Shown in pieces: positions 47,361 through 60,437 of a stretch of DNA of 64,000 bases (positions are counted from its first letter, which is position 1; each line of letters begins with the position of its first letter). Location: assembly GCA_003255065.1 (NCBI GenBank), contig QAOA01005727.1, forward strand, positions 1 through 64,000, written 5' to 3'. The notes under the pieces were generated by a model, which was not told the DNA's origin, made no database searches, and saw only the letters and a program-made list of their open reading frames with translations. Source of the DNA: Cercis canadensis (taxonomy: Eukaryota > Streptophyta > Magnoliopsida > Fabales > Fabaceae). Made by a program: the position numbers and the translations under genes.

Positions 47361-49187
47361 GGGTGTTCATGGTCAGGTTTGATCGGTTTTGGTGCCAAAT
47401 GAAATTGGTTATAATTGGTACGGTTTGTAGCGGGTGAGTTGTATCGATTAGGGGTGTTCATTGGTTGGATTCGGTCGGTTTTAAGGGAAAATGTCACCCG
47501 ATCGATGGTCATCGGGTGGAGAAAACAGCCACCCGCCGCCAACCAACTGATGAAGGAAACCAATACATATCGGTTTGTGCGGGTTTGGTTTCAGGCGGTC
47601 GGTTTGAGCGGGTTGATGTTTCATGGTCATTGAACTCAAAACAATAAGATAGTAGCTGGGTCTAGGAGGTACACCCACTCGCGCCTCGCAATGTGGCAGA
47701 CACCAGCAATGTTCCTTGGGCATTAACATTTTGGCAATCGACACTGTCCCATTCCCACGGACCCAGTATCTCTCTGTCTTGAATTATTTATTTTTCCTTT
47801 TTCCCAGTTACTGTTGCTTTCTCTCTCTGCTTCTAGTTTCTGTTTGTAGGATTCTCTCCTATTCTTCAAAGCAACAATAGCAAATACACCAGGATTCATA
47901 TTATTATACTGAGCACTAAGCACTATGAAATCAAAAGTTGAACCTCGCTAGAATTTTGGCCAGAAATGTTGCCGTAGTTGCATTTCCCGGCACTTTTCTG
48001 TCGTCGGTAGTGATTGCTCAACGGACCCAAAAAAAAATGCAAGAGACGTTGCTGACTCTTTCTAGCCAAGATATTACTCCCAACACCACAACCAACTCAA
48101 CAAAAAATCTGAAGAAGAGAAAGGAATTGAGCTAGTGGTCCCCCTAAGGTTGAAATTTAAAAAGCAAAGTGAAGAGAGAGAAGAGTATAACTATGGTCTA
48201 TGAAGAGAGATAACAGAATCTATAGAGGAGAGTAATTGTCTGACACACGTTTTCATTTTATTTGGTTTATTTCAATTTTTCTTACATAAAACCGAACCAA
48301 CGGTCCAAGCCGAAATATTAAATCTGAGCCATCCGATTTCATCTGTCTTTCATCTATAATCATTGTATTGGCATCAAATTGGTTCGGTTCAGTCTGATTG
48401 TTATGGATAAGTCGGGTTATGTACACCCCGAATATCGGTTTGCAAAATCAATAACCATACAAGTGAAAAAATATAATTTAACTTATTACACTTTCTGTTT
48501 CACAAGAAGAACCATCTGGAAATCACGAGAAGCCATTCCTCGAAGGCAGGTTGCAGAATATTCGAACTGGTTGCTAGGAGACGCCGGCTTCTGGAGGTCC
48601 TCTAAAACATCTAGATAAATAGAAGAACCCTATACCAAAGGCAACAGAGAATCCTGATGGAGAAAAACTGAAAAGTCCAGTGACATCCGTTGAATCACAA
48701 GGAGAAATAAGCATGTCCTCTAAGTAGCTTGCTGAAGAATCTGCATCCAAAAATTTAAGAACTTTGCCAATGACTATCGAAGAAAAATATAAGACCAAGA
48801 GGGTGTTGGTTCTTGGCGAGGGATTTGCCATTAGAACAGAGCAAAATTACAGAGACCAACAAAGTGAAGGAGAGAGAGAACGAGAGAAGAAAAAGGAAAC
48901 TAAAATGACTCGGGGAGAAAGAGGAAGAAAGAGAAAACTGAAAGCACTTGGGGAGAGAGATGTAAAAGTGCAAAGAACGAGGGAAAAATATAGTGTTAGA
49001 TAAATGTTCGATCGAGTTCAGTTTACTTCGATTTTATCGAGTGAAAACCGAATTGATCGGTCAAAATTGAGATCTCAAATCTCAGCCATTCGATTTCATC
49101 TGAATTTCATTTGGAACCGTCAAATTTGCCTTTTTCTAGCCGGTTTCGGTCAGTTTATTGCAGGTGGTCTGAGTTGTGTACATTCCT
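47361..49187. mobile_element. Nested pair of TIR elements of the 31.5-kb family
   Basis: Two left-type ends (GGGTGTTCATGGTCAGG at about 47361; GGGGTGTTCATTGGTTGG at about 47452) are followed by two right-type ends (GGTTATGTACACCCC near 48428; GTTGTGTACATTCCTAG near 49187). The simplest reading is an inner copy of about 47452-48428 inserted near the left end of an outer copy. Subterminal stretches ACCGAACC and GCCATCCGATTTCATCT/GCCATTCGATTTCATCT match the element at 31467-32283. There is no transposase. Confidence 0.6.
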
Positions 49188-49625
49188 AGTAAGATGTGTG
49201 GGTGAAAGATAAATTAAAAATAAATAAATTAAAAATATTAATAAAAAGATAATATAATTATTAAATTATTAAAAAATATATATATAATATTTTAATAAAA
49301 GAACCCACTCTCCTCCTCAACCATGAAAATTGAAAACCAGAAAAAGGAGTTGCATTTTTCTCTTTTCTTTTCTTATTTTTTTATTTTGTTTTTATTGATG
49401 AGATGTTCTTTTTGCTAATTGCTACGGTCTTCTTTGATGAGCTGTGAAAACAAAATAGGTGTTTGCCTCCTAATAATGAGACCCAAAGAATATTTTCCAC
49501 GGGCCCAAATGGGACTATGTTATAGTCTAGATCGGTCGTTGACGTCATTACCTGTAACTGTAAGACTTGCGCCATAGGTTGGCAGACGAAAGGGGGAAGA
49601 ACAAGAACTGAATACTGCAACAGTC
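49188..49625. other. Promoter region of DAPF
   Basis: AT-rich up to about 49380, then a more balanced stretch with a GGGCCC site near 49501. Probably the promoter and 5' UTR of DAPF. Confidence 0.45.
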
Positions 49626-52600
49626 ATGGCCATAGCCGCCACCATTTCTCTTCCTCTCACATCGCCTGCTCGTCGTTCTCTTACCTCCGTTAATCTATTT
49701 CGTCCTTCTTCAACTTCTTTTTCTCCTTCCCACTTCAATTTCCTCACTGCTCCGCATGCTGTAAAATGCCCTAATTCTCGCCTCATTGCTTCTTCAATGA
49801 GCATTGAAGCCCCCGTGAAAACCTCGTCAACTTCGTTCCTTGACCGAAAAGAGAGTGGGTTTCTCCATTTCGCCAAGTATCATGGTGTCGGCAATGACTT
49901 CGTTTTGGTATGTTTTGTTACTTATTGCAATGTTCCATTTCATTTTCCAGATGAATGGGCCACAGATTTTCAATAAATTTTAAGCCCTAATTCAAAAATT
50001 AATGGCTTTTAGGTTTGATTTTAGGGCATTTTAACTGCTGAACTACTGGAAACACGGTTACATGGTATATTACTTACAACTGAGGCTAACTTTGCAATGT
50101 CATGTTGAACGTCTGAGATAACTTGTAATCCTTACGGAAATTTTGAAATTGAAAAGTAACCAGGATTGCATTGTTTGTGAGTGTACATTTTGCTTTATGG
50201 TGTTAATTATTTTTGCTGTTACGGGTGATTTTTAATAGATTGACAATAGAGACTCTTCAGAGCCCAAGATCAGTCCAGAGAAAGCTGTGCAACTATGTCA
50301 CCGGAACTTTGGTATTGGTGCTGATGGAGTTATCTTTGTCATGCCGGGCATCAATGGCACTGACTATTCCACAAGGATCTTTAATTCTGATGGTAGTGAG
50401 CCAGAGGTAATTTCATTTACAAATCTAACTAATTAATGAATAATAGTTTGTGATTCTTTGTAAAACTTCCAGGGGTTGCTTGTTATCTATTATGGGTAGT
50501 ATTTAATAAACTACTTTTAGCGGTGAGAAATTCATGTTTCTCTAATTTGACATTTTTTTTGTAGATGTGTGGTAATGGGATGCGATGCTTTGCCAAATTC
50601 ATTGCTCAGCTTGAGAATTTACATGGGAGGCATAGGTATGGTTGTTCCCCCTTGTTCCCTTTTGTTCTTTAATTTGGCAAATTCTAAACTTCAATAAGAT
50701 GTTTCAGTCGTTATACCTCTTGTTGTTTCTGTTGGCTAATGCTTAATAGGAAATTTTCATATGTAAAAAAAGTATACAATTTTTTGGAAAAGGAAGATAA
50801 TTTTTTTATATTACATAATCGTGAAAAGTGAAGGCAATAATTAATATTAATTATGACATATCACTTAGTTGTCATGCAATTATTATCATTAGATCTTGAA
50901 ATACCTGTTCAAACTTCGTTGACAATGTATTCTCATACTCTTCAGTTTCACTGTGCACACTGGTGCTGGCCTGATTGTTCCAGAAATTCTTGAGGATGGA
51001 AACGTATGTTTTTCTGTTGCTAATAATTTCCAAATTACTTATTGGTATATAATATGCTTTGTAGACATCAATTTATATTGCTAGTTAGTCCATATATAAT
51101 GGATCACCAAATTCTGAAAAGATTTTTGTTTTTCTTCACTTATCTGGCATTGATTCTGTATCTTCATTTGATATTGATAGACAAAAGTACTTGCTGTTTC
51201 AGGTTAGAGTTGATATGGGGGAACCGATTCTTAAAGCATCAGAAGTGCCTACTAGATTGCCTTCAAATAAGGATCATTCTGTTGTTAAGTCAGAGCTAGA
51301 TGTAGATGGAGTTATCTGGGATGTGACATGTGTTAGTATGGGAAATCCGCACTGTGTAACTTTTGGTACAAAGGGAAGCCAGGTACTAGATTTTCAGCCA
51401 TGCAGTTGTTAAAACTTCTCTATGAGTTTATCACTAATAAATTATTGGCTGTAACTTTTTTGTTGTTTAAATAGAAATATGTTCTTCAAAACAGAATGTA
51501 TCTGCTGTATATACTATCGTATACATTTATATTGTTTTTATGGTTGTTTCAAACAGAATTTCCTGGTTGATGAATTGAAGCTAGCAGAAATTGGTCCACG
51601 ATTTGAACATCATGCAATGTTCCCTGTACGAACTAATACAGGTTAGTTTTTTCTGTTTATGTGCTTGGAACATTATAGTGAACTTTATTTATTAAGTTGT
51701 TTTTCTGTCTCCTACCCCTTCCTCCTTTTGCCACTTGTGCCTTTTTTTACCTTTAGTCTTTGAGCATATGTTTCTTGTTGGTTGGCAATACTAAGTCTCT
51801 CGAACAGTCCATCAAGGCTGGGGGCTTGTGCTTATTATTGTTTGATGCTTGGATAAGTTGCAGTTGGAGCACTTGTGGGTCTTGTTCAGATTATATTTCC
51901 AACTTTTAGGGGAGGCTCTGTGTAGCTTCTCCTGCTAAGTTCTATCCAAAAGACCTAAAGGATTGTAGTACAATTATCACTCTTATTGTTTTGCAAAATG
52001 TCACTGTCATTAATACGGTATTTCCTGAAACTGAATTGGCAGAGTTTGTGGAAGTTCTTTCTGATTCTCATCTGAAGATGCGTGTTTGGGAGCGCGGGGC
52101 AGGTTAGTGCATCTAGTATCTTAGCTGTACATATGTTAAGTACAATTATTGTACATATCTAAGTGGTGCCGGTTATTTTGGAAAGCTCATTTTTCATTTC
52201 CCCCTTTTAACTGCTTTTGTGCAGGAGCAACTCTAGCTTGTGGAACTGGAGCTTGTGCTGTAGTTGTTGCAGCAGTCCTTGAGGGTCGCGCTGGAAGGGT
52301 AAGTTTGCTTTCTTATAAATTTTCTTTTTTTAAAAAACAGAAAGAATTTATACCAACGAAAACAAATGTGATTTTGATCATATTTTGTGTTAATCAATAT
52401 CTTGTTCCAGTTAAGAATCCTTTCTACAATCTTTTGAAAGATGCATATCTTCTGGTTTAATATGGTCCAGGTCCCGTGATGGCCATTGGCTTATTGCCCA
52501 GTTTCTTACAAAGAAAGAAATTACTTTCTTTTTTTTCCCTTTACTTAATGAAGCATGGATTTTGTTATGAATCATTTTTTAAATTGCCATTGCATCTAGT

Positions 52601-52888
52601 ATAATCAGTTATCATTTCATGGTTTTAATGAAAAACAAGAATTAATAGTAAATTTTATCATTTTTGTATTATATTTGATTTCAGTGTTTTTGGAAAAACT
52701 ATACTATATTTTTTTGGCCTTTAACCATACTATTGTATGTTACAAGTTTTCTACATGTCAAATTGTCACAGAATTGCACGGTCGATCTACCCGGTGGGCC
52801 TTTGCAGATCGAGTGGAGGGAGGAAGACAATCATGCGTATATGACAGGCCCAGCTGAAGTAGTTTACTACGGATCCCTGCCCCTTTGA
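49626..52888 (+). CDS. DAPF: Diaminopimelate epimerase, chloroplastic, nine exons
   Basis: Exons are 49626-49907, 50239-50406, 50565-50635, 50946-51003, 51203-51382, 51557-51641, 52043-52102, 52225-52298 and 52772-52888. All are GT-AG and in frame, giving 364 aa. The enzyme (EC 5.1.1.7) interconverts LL- and meso-diaminopimelate, the penultimate step of lysine synthesis in the plastid stroma, using two cysteines without cofactor. Both are present: MCGNGMRC (Cys152) and ACGTGAC (Cys307). The fold's start, [13 protein letters not shown], begins near residue 82. The first ~50 residues are S-, R- and P-rich without acids, a typical transit peptide. GNPHCV and the terminal GPAEVVYYG are conserved. 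The start ATG is the first in this frame after the promoter. Confidence 0.96.
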
Positions 52889-54054
52889 TTTGTTGCCACT
52901 AAATTATTGTGTGGATTTTCCAGCTCTGTAATATGAAATCCTCAACATTTGTATGATGCCACTAAATATCTAGCAAGGATTGCAAGCAAATAATCAATCA
53001 GAAACTAAAAGACTAGCATTGAGAAAGCATCAAGCATGCCAGCAATTCTCAGATAACGAGGGGAAGGAAGCATCAAGCATGCCAAACACACACAAACTCC
53101 GTTTATTTTGATTGATGGAATTCACAGCAATTTTTTTTAGGGATCATACCTCTTGGCAACATTCGTTTAATATCATAAAGTAGCAGATTATGTTCTTAAA
53201 TTACTATCGGATAATAAAACATTCGTTGAATACCTTTTATTATTAAGCAACACATTTTTTTTTCCTACCACTTAAATTATTCACCCGATGGGACTCATTT
53301 AACAGGAAGTTCTTTGTTATGTTTTTTTTTTTTTTTCATTTTGTTTTCTGTGGCATTGTTTGGGCCTTTGGGGCCCACCTAAAGAAGCCTGAGTCTAGAT
53401 CTGATTGGCCCAAAAACAATTTGAAGTGATTTCTGTTAAAACAAAAAAAAAGGCGCCCCAAGTTTGAATATTTGAGTAGTGGTCCCACCTTTCGCCGTCC
53501 CAGCGCTGAAATCTTCTCCGCTTGTTGTCTCCTGGCTATCTTTGCCCTATGTAAATGGTCTCAAGTAGCCGTTAGCAAAGCAACGTTTCTCTTTTTCTCA
53601 TTTTGAATTACGCTTCAGATAGCGAGAACCCCCGAAGTAAAACTTGAGCCATCTTTGCCCTATGTAAATGGTCTCAAGTAGCCGTTAGCAAAGCAACGTT
53701 TCTCTTTTTCTCATTTTGAATTACGCTTCAGATAGCGAGAACCCCGAAGTAAAACTTGTAGAAGTGGGAAAGACAAAAAAGGAAAGACAAAAAAGGAAAA
53801 ACATAAAAGGAAAAACAAAAAAGATTATCTTTCTGATCGTTCTTTCTCCAGGTTCTCCGATCTTCAAAGGTTCCCTTTAACTCCTATATTCTCAGACACG
53901 AATTCGAGGTACGCTCTTGTTACAAATTTCTTTCCTTAATCTCTGATTAAGGTAACCACTGACAATATTTGTGTGAGATTATAATTCAATTTTAGGATTC
54001 TCTTCCTCATCGGATTTGGTTTCATTCACTCATGTAGGCTTGCGGAAGTGAAAA
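52889..54054. other. DAPF 3' region and kinesin promoter
   Basis: The first half is AT-rich 3' flank. GGGCCC and GGCCCA motifs lie near 53370-53410. The kinesin 5' UTR, with a probable intron between about 53910 and 54035, lies at the end. The tandem repeat at 53538-53759 is listed separately. Confidence 0.5.
53538..53759. repeat. 113-bp tandem duplication carrying MSA-like boxes, upstream of the kinesin
   Basis: The unit starting ATCTTTGCCCTATGTAAATG occurs at 53538-53650 and again from 53651 to about 53759, with one C lost in a CCCCC run. Each copy contains TAGCCGTTAGC (53566-53576 and 53679-53689). Its complement GCTAACGGCTA fits the M-phase-specific activator consensus YCYAACGGYYA at 10 of 11 positions. 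MYB3R factors use such elements to drive G2/M genes, fitting a mitotic kinesin about 370-480 bases downstream. Confidence 0.75.
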
Positions 54055-57000
54055 ATGATGTCACTCACGCCTGATCAATCCAAGAAAGTGGGATTGGGGA
54101 TTTCACCAAGTCCATCTCCGTTTCTTACACCTCGTCCAGAACGGCGCCGTACCGATCCAAGAGGAGTTGAGTGGAATTTGAACCGTCAGGACAGGGATAA
54201 AGAGAGTAATGTCCAAGTTTTGCTCAGATGCAGGTGAGTTACTACCTAGTTAGACATTACGATGTTAATCGGTGTCCCATTTTCGCATTGGGTTTTCCTG
54301 GGAGCATCACTTTACAGCATGAGCTATATAACGATCACGGGCGACCACAAACGGAGTTGTGATAGTTGAATCACATTACACAGTTGAATAACCTCGTATA
54401 ACATTCCTCTGATCGAGGATTTGGAGTATGTATTTTGTATTTAAAATGGGATCTGTGAAATTACACTGCGAATTGCAAAGCATCTATACTCTTTAGTAGT
54501 GGTTAACTTTCAGAAAGATTTACGGGTGAATTTTGAGTTGTTTAGGTTTAGCTACAACTAGGCATCTTCTTCTAAAAAATATTCGTAATTAAAACTTTAC
54601 TAATTTATTAATATCAGGCCATTAAGCGATGATGAGCAAAAATCCAACGTCCCCAAGGTGGTGTCATGCAATGAACAGAAAAGAGAAGTCACTGTTTTGC
54701 AGACTCTGGCTAACAAGCAAGTAGATAGAGCTTTCACCTTCGACAAGGTATGCTTCAACCTTTTAAACGCTGTTTTGCTCTATGATTCGTGTAAACTCTA
54801 ATTAATATATATATATCTTCAATTCATTGGTAAGGTTTTTGGGCCTAAAGCACAGCAAAGATCAATATATGACCAAGCCATTGCCCCAATTGTCAATGAA
54901 GTTCTTGATGGTTTCAACTGCACTATCTTTGCATATGGCCAGACAGGCACTGGTAAAACTTACACAATGGAGGGTGGAATGAGAAAAAAGGTATATATTT
55001 GTCACTCAAACTACTTTCCTTCCCTCATTATAGACGTACATAGCTTCTTATCACAGCATGCCATATAAGTTATAACATAATTGACACATAGGGTGGCGAT
55101 TTACCTGCGGAGGCTGGTGTTATTCCAAGAGCAGTTCGCCAAATTTTTGATATGCTGGAAGCACAAAATGCTGACTATAGCATGAAAGTGACTTTTCTTG
55201 AGCTTTATAATGAAGAAATAACTGATTTACTGGCCCCAGAAGACAATTGTAGGCCTACAGAAGAGAAGCAAAAAAAACCGATAAACCTTATGGAAGATGG
55301 AAAGGGTTGTGTGTTCGTGAGAGGCCTTGAAGAAGAATCAGTATACAGTGTAAACGAAATTTATGCTCTACTAGAACGTGGGGCATCGAAAAGGCGCACG
55401 GCAGATACATTGCTTAACAAGCGAAGCAGGTAGGTTTCCTTTTTGTTTGCCAAAATTGTTGAGCTAGAAGAAGCCATGTTTAACTTAATTATATTTTTTT
55501 GGTGCAGCCGCTCGCATTCAGTCTTCACGATTACTGTGTACGTGAAAGAAACAGTAATCGGTGATGAGGAGTTAATTAAATGTGGGAAGCTTAATCTTGT
55601 CGATTTGGCAGGATCAGAAAATATATTGCGTTCAGGAGCACGCGAGGTAAAGACAATGCTTCCTTACTCTTTTTCTGGTCATTAATTGTGTGGTCTATGG
55701 TCATAAAAACTGCTGCTATATATGTTCAATTGAATCTGTAATTTAATTAAGTCTGGATATCACTTAAACCAATTACAAGAAGATAATAACCATCGAATAA
55801 CAGGGCCGTGCTAGAGAAGCAGGGGAGATAAACAAGAGCTTACTCACTCTGGGACGTGTCATAAATGCGCTTGTGGAACATTCTGCTCATGTGCCTTACA
55901 GGTCCTCCCAAACATCTTATGCAATCATCATGGTCTAATTAGGCCTTCAAAGATTTGTACCTTAACATGCATGCCATTTTTTTGTCTGTCGATTCAGAGA
56001 TAGCAAACTTACAAGGATTTTGCGAGACTCCTTAGGTGGGAAAACAAAAACATGCATAATTGCTACTATTTCCCCATCTGCTTATTGTTTGGAAGAAACA
56101 TTAAGTACACTAGATTATGCTAGTCGTGCCAAAAGCATAAAGAATAAGCCTGAGGTTAGTTACTATTGATGTTGCCTCCATTGGAATTCAATTTTATTTA
56201 CTTATTTATTTATTTTTTGCGGTGCTGATGTTACCTCTTTGTGTTTTTTTGATAGGCAAACCAAAAAGTTTCCAAGGCTGTCTTGCTGAAGGACTTATAC
56301 ATCGAAATTGAGAGAATGAAAGAAGGTCTATTTATCATAACTTGCTGAATTTTTTGGGATATAAGGAGGATATAAGCTCACATCCTTATCTTTATGAAAA
56401 TTGAATGCAGATGTTCGAGCAGCAAGGGAAAAGAATGGTGTATATGTTCCTCAGGAAAGATTTGCCAAGGAAGAAGCTGAAAAGAAGGTCATTTATTTGT
56501 TTTTTCAATATAAAAATAATACTAGGAGGTAGTTTCTTAAAGATTGTTGTGCATCGTCCACATAGAAGAATGAGATCGAACAAATAGATTGACTGACAAT
56601 CAAGGGCAATCCAGATTTTGTTTATGGCTGTCAGTGAATTGGGCCAATTTTTAATTAGGGTCTCATTATTTGAGTGTAGGTATATCTTTTGTTCATGTGA
56701 TTAAGTGCTAGATTAAAGTTTCTGACAGAAACCTCCGTGTCTAATAGTTCTTATCTGTCAATGATACTTATTTCTATCCCCATATCCTGATTTGTTTAAT
56801 GACATGCAGGCAAGGAATGAGAAGATAGAGCACTTGGAGAATGAACTCAACCTTAGTGAGAAAGTATTCCCCGAGTCCTTGGTAGACATTTCTTTTTATC
56901 TTTATGGGCAATAGTTATCTATAAGAATTTATCTTGCAGGAAGTGGACAGGTTCCGTGGGCTCTATCTAACAGAGCAAGAGCAGAAGCTGGATTTGGAAT

Positions 57001-60000
57001 GTGAGCTCAAGGATTGCAAGGTGTACAAATTGGAAACTTTTTTTGCCAAAATTTATCCTTTCCAAATATCTTATCTCAAGTTAATTTTATAGGGAAATTT
57101 GGAAAAAAGCAGCAAGGCTTTGCAAGAACTTCAAGAGAATTACAGGCTAGTTGTTTCAAAATTGAAGGAGAAGGAGTGTACCATTTCCAAGCTACTAAAA
57201 TCAGGCAAGTCAATTGACAGTTTGCTGGAATATTTATAGTGAGTTTGTTCTTCACTATAAGATTTCCATTCTTCTATGTGTGAACAGAAAATTCTTTAAT
57301 TGAGCGTGCAAAGGAGATGTGTATAGATTTGCAGAATGCATCGGATGATATTCATTCACTGTCCTCAAAGTTAGGTATGACTATTTTACACTTTCATTTT
57401 CCTTTTCTATGGGATAAATTATATCACGAGAACTGACATTGCAAGATCCTAGCAGGAAAATCAGAACTTACGAAATAATATATTAGACAGTGCACACTTT
57501 TTGTCCTATATGATCTAGGCTGTAGTTTGATTCTTCTGAGGCTTTATCGTCCTTGCAGATCAGAAAGACAGGATGGAGGAAGAAAATCAGAAAATAATCG
57601 GGAATTTTGGTTCTCTCCTGAATGAGAACTTAAAAGACCTGCATACTACCATCATGGGGTCGATTTCTCAACAACAGAAACAACTAAGATGCATGGAAGA
57701 TCTTGTCGGCTCATATCTTAGCAGTAAACATGATGTAAGAAAAATGAAGAAAAGTTGTTTCAGTTGTGACTTTGGGCGTGCCGGATGTTCTACTAATTAT
57801 CTGATTGAAAATAATGTTTTCCAGGCAGCACAAGCTCTAGAATCAAGGATCGAGAAAATGACAGAGATATATACTTCAGGAGTGGGGGCCCTGAAGGAGC
57901 TAGCCAACACATTGCATGTAAAAGCTTCATCTGATATGGAGCAGATACAATCTAAAGTATCATCACAGACATTGGCTGCTGAGAATGTAAGAAGTCAAGA
58001 AAAAGTGTTTCCCGTACTTAAATTAAAGCATTATAGCTTAGAGCTGTTCAAAGAATGCCAGAAATCAGAGGATATTACTTATATTTCAAGTTAATTATGC
58101 TCTGCCCCTTTACAGTTTCTTGCCACTGCCGTGCTTGAGGCCAAGGATGTTATATGCAGCATCCAGAATTCTCTTGATGAGCAAAAACAGCTGTTAGAAT
58201 TCTCCATTCAACAGCAAGAGGAAGTAGGTTTCATTTGTAATCTTTTCCTTATGGTGATTTTTATTTTCGATAAAATCATTCACTAAGTTTAAAAAAGAAT
58301 TTATTAGCAAAAAGGAATCATGTCTATTAATATATTAATCAAGTATAAACTTTATTGGAAAATGTAGGGATTACAGCAAAGCCTGACTTCAGCACAAGCG
58401 ATTTCAGAGGCAACTGTGAACTTCTTCAATGACATTCATCAGCATTCTTCAACAATCATGAAAATTCTTGAAGAAACTCAAAATGAGAGATCCCACCAAC
58501 TAGTAAACTTTGAGAAGTTGTTCAAGGTGAGTCAATATTGAGCTTCTCTACCGATCGATATCTAGATTAGACTCATAGTTAATTGTGTCTTCCTTTGACC
58601 TGAAACAGGAAGAAGCTGCAAGAGAGGAAGAGGAGGCCATAGAAAAAATTGCAGCAATTTTAGCAGCCGTGACATCTAAGAGAACTGCTATGGTGAGTCA
58701 GCACTATTTTTGTTGTTAGTGAACATACACAAGTATTTTATAGCTCTGTTATTTTGTGGAATAAAAACACAAGTATTTTTAGTACCACTGACTTCTGAAA
58801 ATATGCATTAGGTCTCAGAGGCATCAAGAAATATGCAACACACAAGTATGCGACAGTCTAAGAGATTGCAGTTTGAGATGCGCAACATGCAGCAAGTTTC
58901 AAATGATGCTACTAAGGAAGTCCATGAATATGTAGAGAAGACGAATAATCGTTTCATGGAGCAGACATTCTCAGCATGTGAATTTAGAGCTATAATGGAA
59001 AATTGGCTTCATGAGTGGTGAGTTTTCATTTATTCTATTCTGTTCTTTCTTCTACTTCGTCTTGCATGGTTATGGGATTAATATTACAGCTATTACTCAC
59101 TTGCATGTGAGGAGCTTTAACAATGTCCTTGACATTGTTTGTGGCTCATTTCATTGTCAACAGTTTGATGTCTTCGCTTATATGTGATCTTTTTCGATGG
59201 TATGCAGTTCAAACAGAGTGGAATGTTCTAGGCAGCAGTGGGAAAATGCCCAGTTGTCCTTGAACAACCTCAACAAGGGCAGCCTTGCAGATATAGAATC
59301 TACAGTAAAGTGAGTTTTTTTTTTTGGCTGAAAATGAAAGTTTGTACTGTTAGTTGATGTGATAGAAATATTACTGCCCTCATAACTTGAATCCTTTTTA
59401 AATTTTGTTGATGTTTAACAGGGAAAATGTCTTTACAAATGATGCTTTGAATGAAAAATTACTGGGTGTATCATCCGCTGCGGATTCAGATTATGATGCT
59501 GGAATCTGTAATCTGCTGGCCGCCGTAAATGGTAAATTCAAAATTGTAGCATTTATGGGTTTGCAGTCTTCATTTTCTTATTAACCTTTCCTCTCTTTCA
59601 TCTAACTGTGGGGGCAACAATAAACTTATTTCAGGTTCACTAGTGCTGGACCAAGAGAACAAGAAGGAAATTGATTCTATGACAACACGGTGGTCAGAGC
59701 ANAATTTTTTTGATGTTTAACAGGGAAAATGTCTTTACAAATGATGCTTTGAATGAAAAATTACTGGCTGTATCATCCGCTGCGGATTCAGATTATGATG
59801 CTGGAATCTGTAATCTGCTGGCTGCCGTAAATGGTAAATTCAAAATTGTAGCATTTATGGGTTTGCAGTCTTCATTTTCTTATTAACCTTTCCTCTCTTT
59901 CATCTAACTGTGGGGGCAACAATAAACTTATTTCAGGTTCACTAGTGCTGGACCAAGAGAACAAGAAGGAAATTGATTCTATGACAACACGGTGGTCAGA

Positions 60001-60437
60001 GCAGCTCAATTCTGTTCAAGAGCAGCATGGTGAAAGCATATCGAATATTCAAGTCCAAGCAGAAAAGTTCCTTGTAAAAGATTACTTGGTATACCTTTCA
60101 AATCTATGGAAAGTGGAAATTTTATAGAATTCATGCATGTGTTTTTCATGACTTGTCATGAGTTGCTTAACAATATTATACTAAAAAATTCAGAAGCCTG
60201 ACATTTATTTTGCATTATCGTTTGGTTATTCGTCATGACTAGGTTGATCAGCATACAAATTCAACACCGGAGAAAAGAGTGATAGCAGTACCCAGCCCTG
60301 CATCCATTGAAGAAATGAGGACGCACATCACAGAAGACAATTCCTCAGAGAACAGATTGAAATGTATCGAATCAGAAAGCAAAATCCCGCGTCTGACAGC
60401 ATCTCCAAATCGCACTCCTTTCTCATATGTGAACTGA
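54055..60437 (+). CDS. KIN5B: Kinesin-5 (BimC/Eg5 class) microtubule motor, 23 exons
   Basis: Exons end at 54233, 54747, 54990, 55429, 55646, 55901, 56154, 56325, 56487, 56863, 57020, 57204, 57374, 57734, 57986, 58223, 58526, 58692, 59017, 59309, 59531 (or duplicate 59833), 60088 and 60437. Using one copy of the duplicated exon gives 1043 aa, normal for the class. The N-terminal motor has P-loop GQTGTGKT (138-145), switch I region SSRSHS (about 266-271) and switch II DLAGSE (300-305). A long coiled-coil stalk follows, then a C-terminal SPNRTPF resembling the BimC-box Cdk site. Kinesin-5 tetramers slide antiparallel microtubules in spindle and phragmoplast. Intron 12 uses a GC donor (TCAG|GCAAGT at 57204). 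The KIN5B name rests on adjacency to a ZAT11-like gene and is less certain than the family. Confidence 0.92.
59406..60003. repeat. 302-bp direct duplication inside the kinesin gene, joined at an N
   Basis: Bases about 59406-59700 recur at about 59705-60003 with two or three substitutions (CTGGGTGTA versus CTGGCTGTA; GCCGCCGTA versus GCTGCCGTA). The N at 59702 marks the joint. The unit contains one whole exon plus the start of the next. Using both copies would duplicate about 37 codons and break the following exon, so an assembly artefact from unmerged haplotypes is most likely. Confidence 0.9.

Noticed and set aside
47261..47744. Overlapping frames around 47.4 kb
   Set aside because: They fall in the ends of the nested TIR elements and recur wherever those ends occur; no transposase motif.
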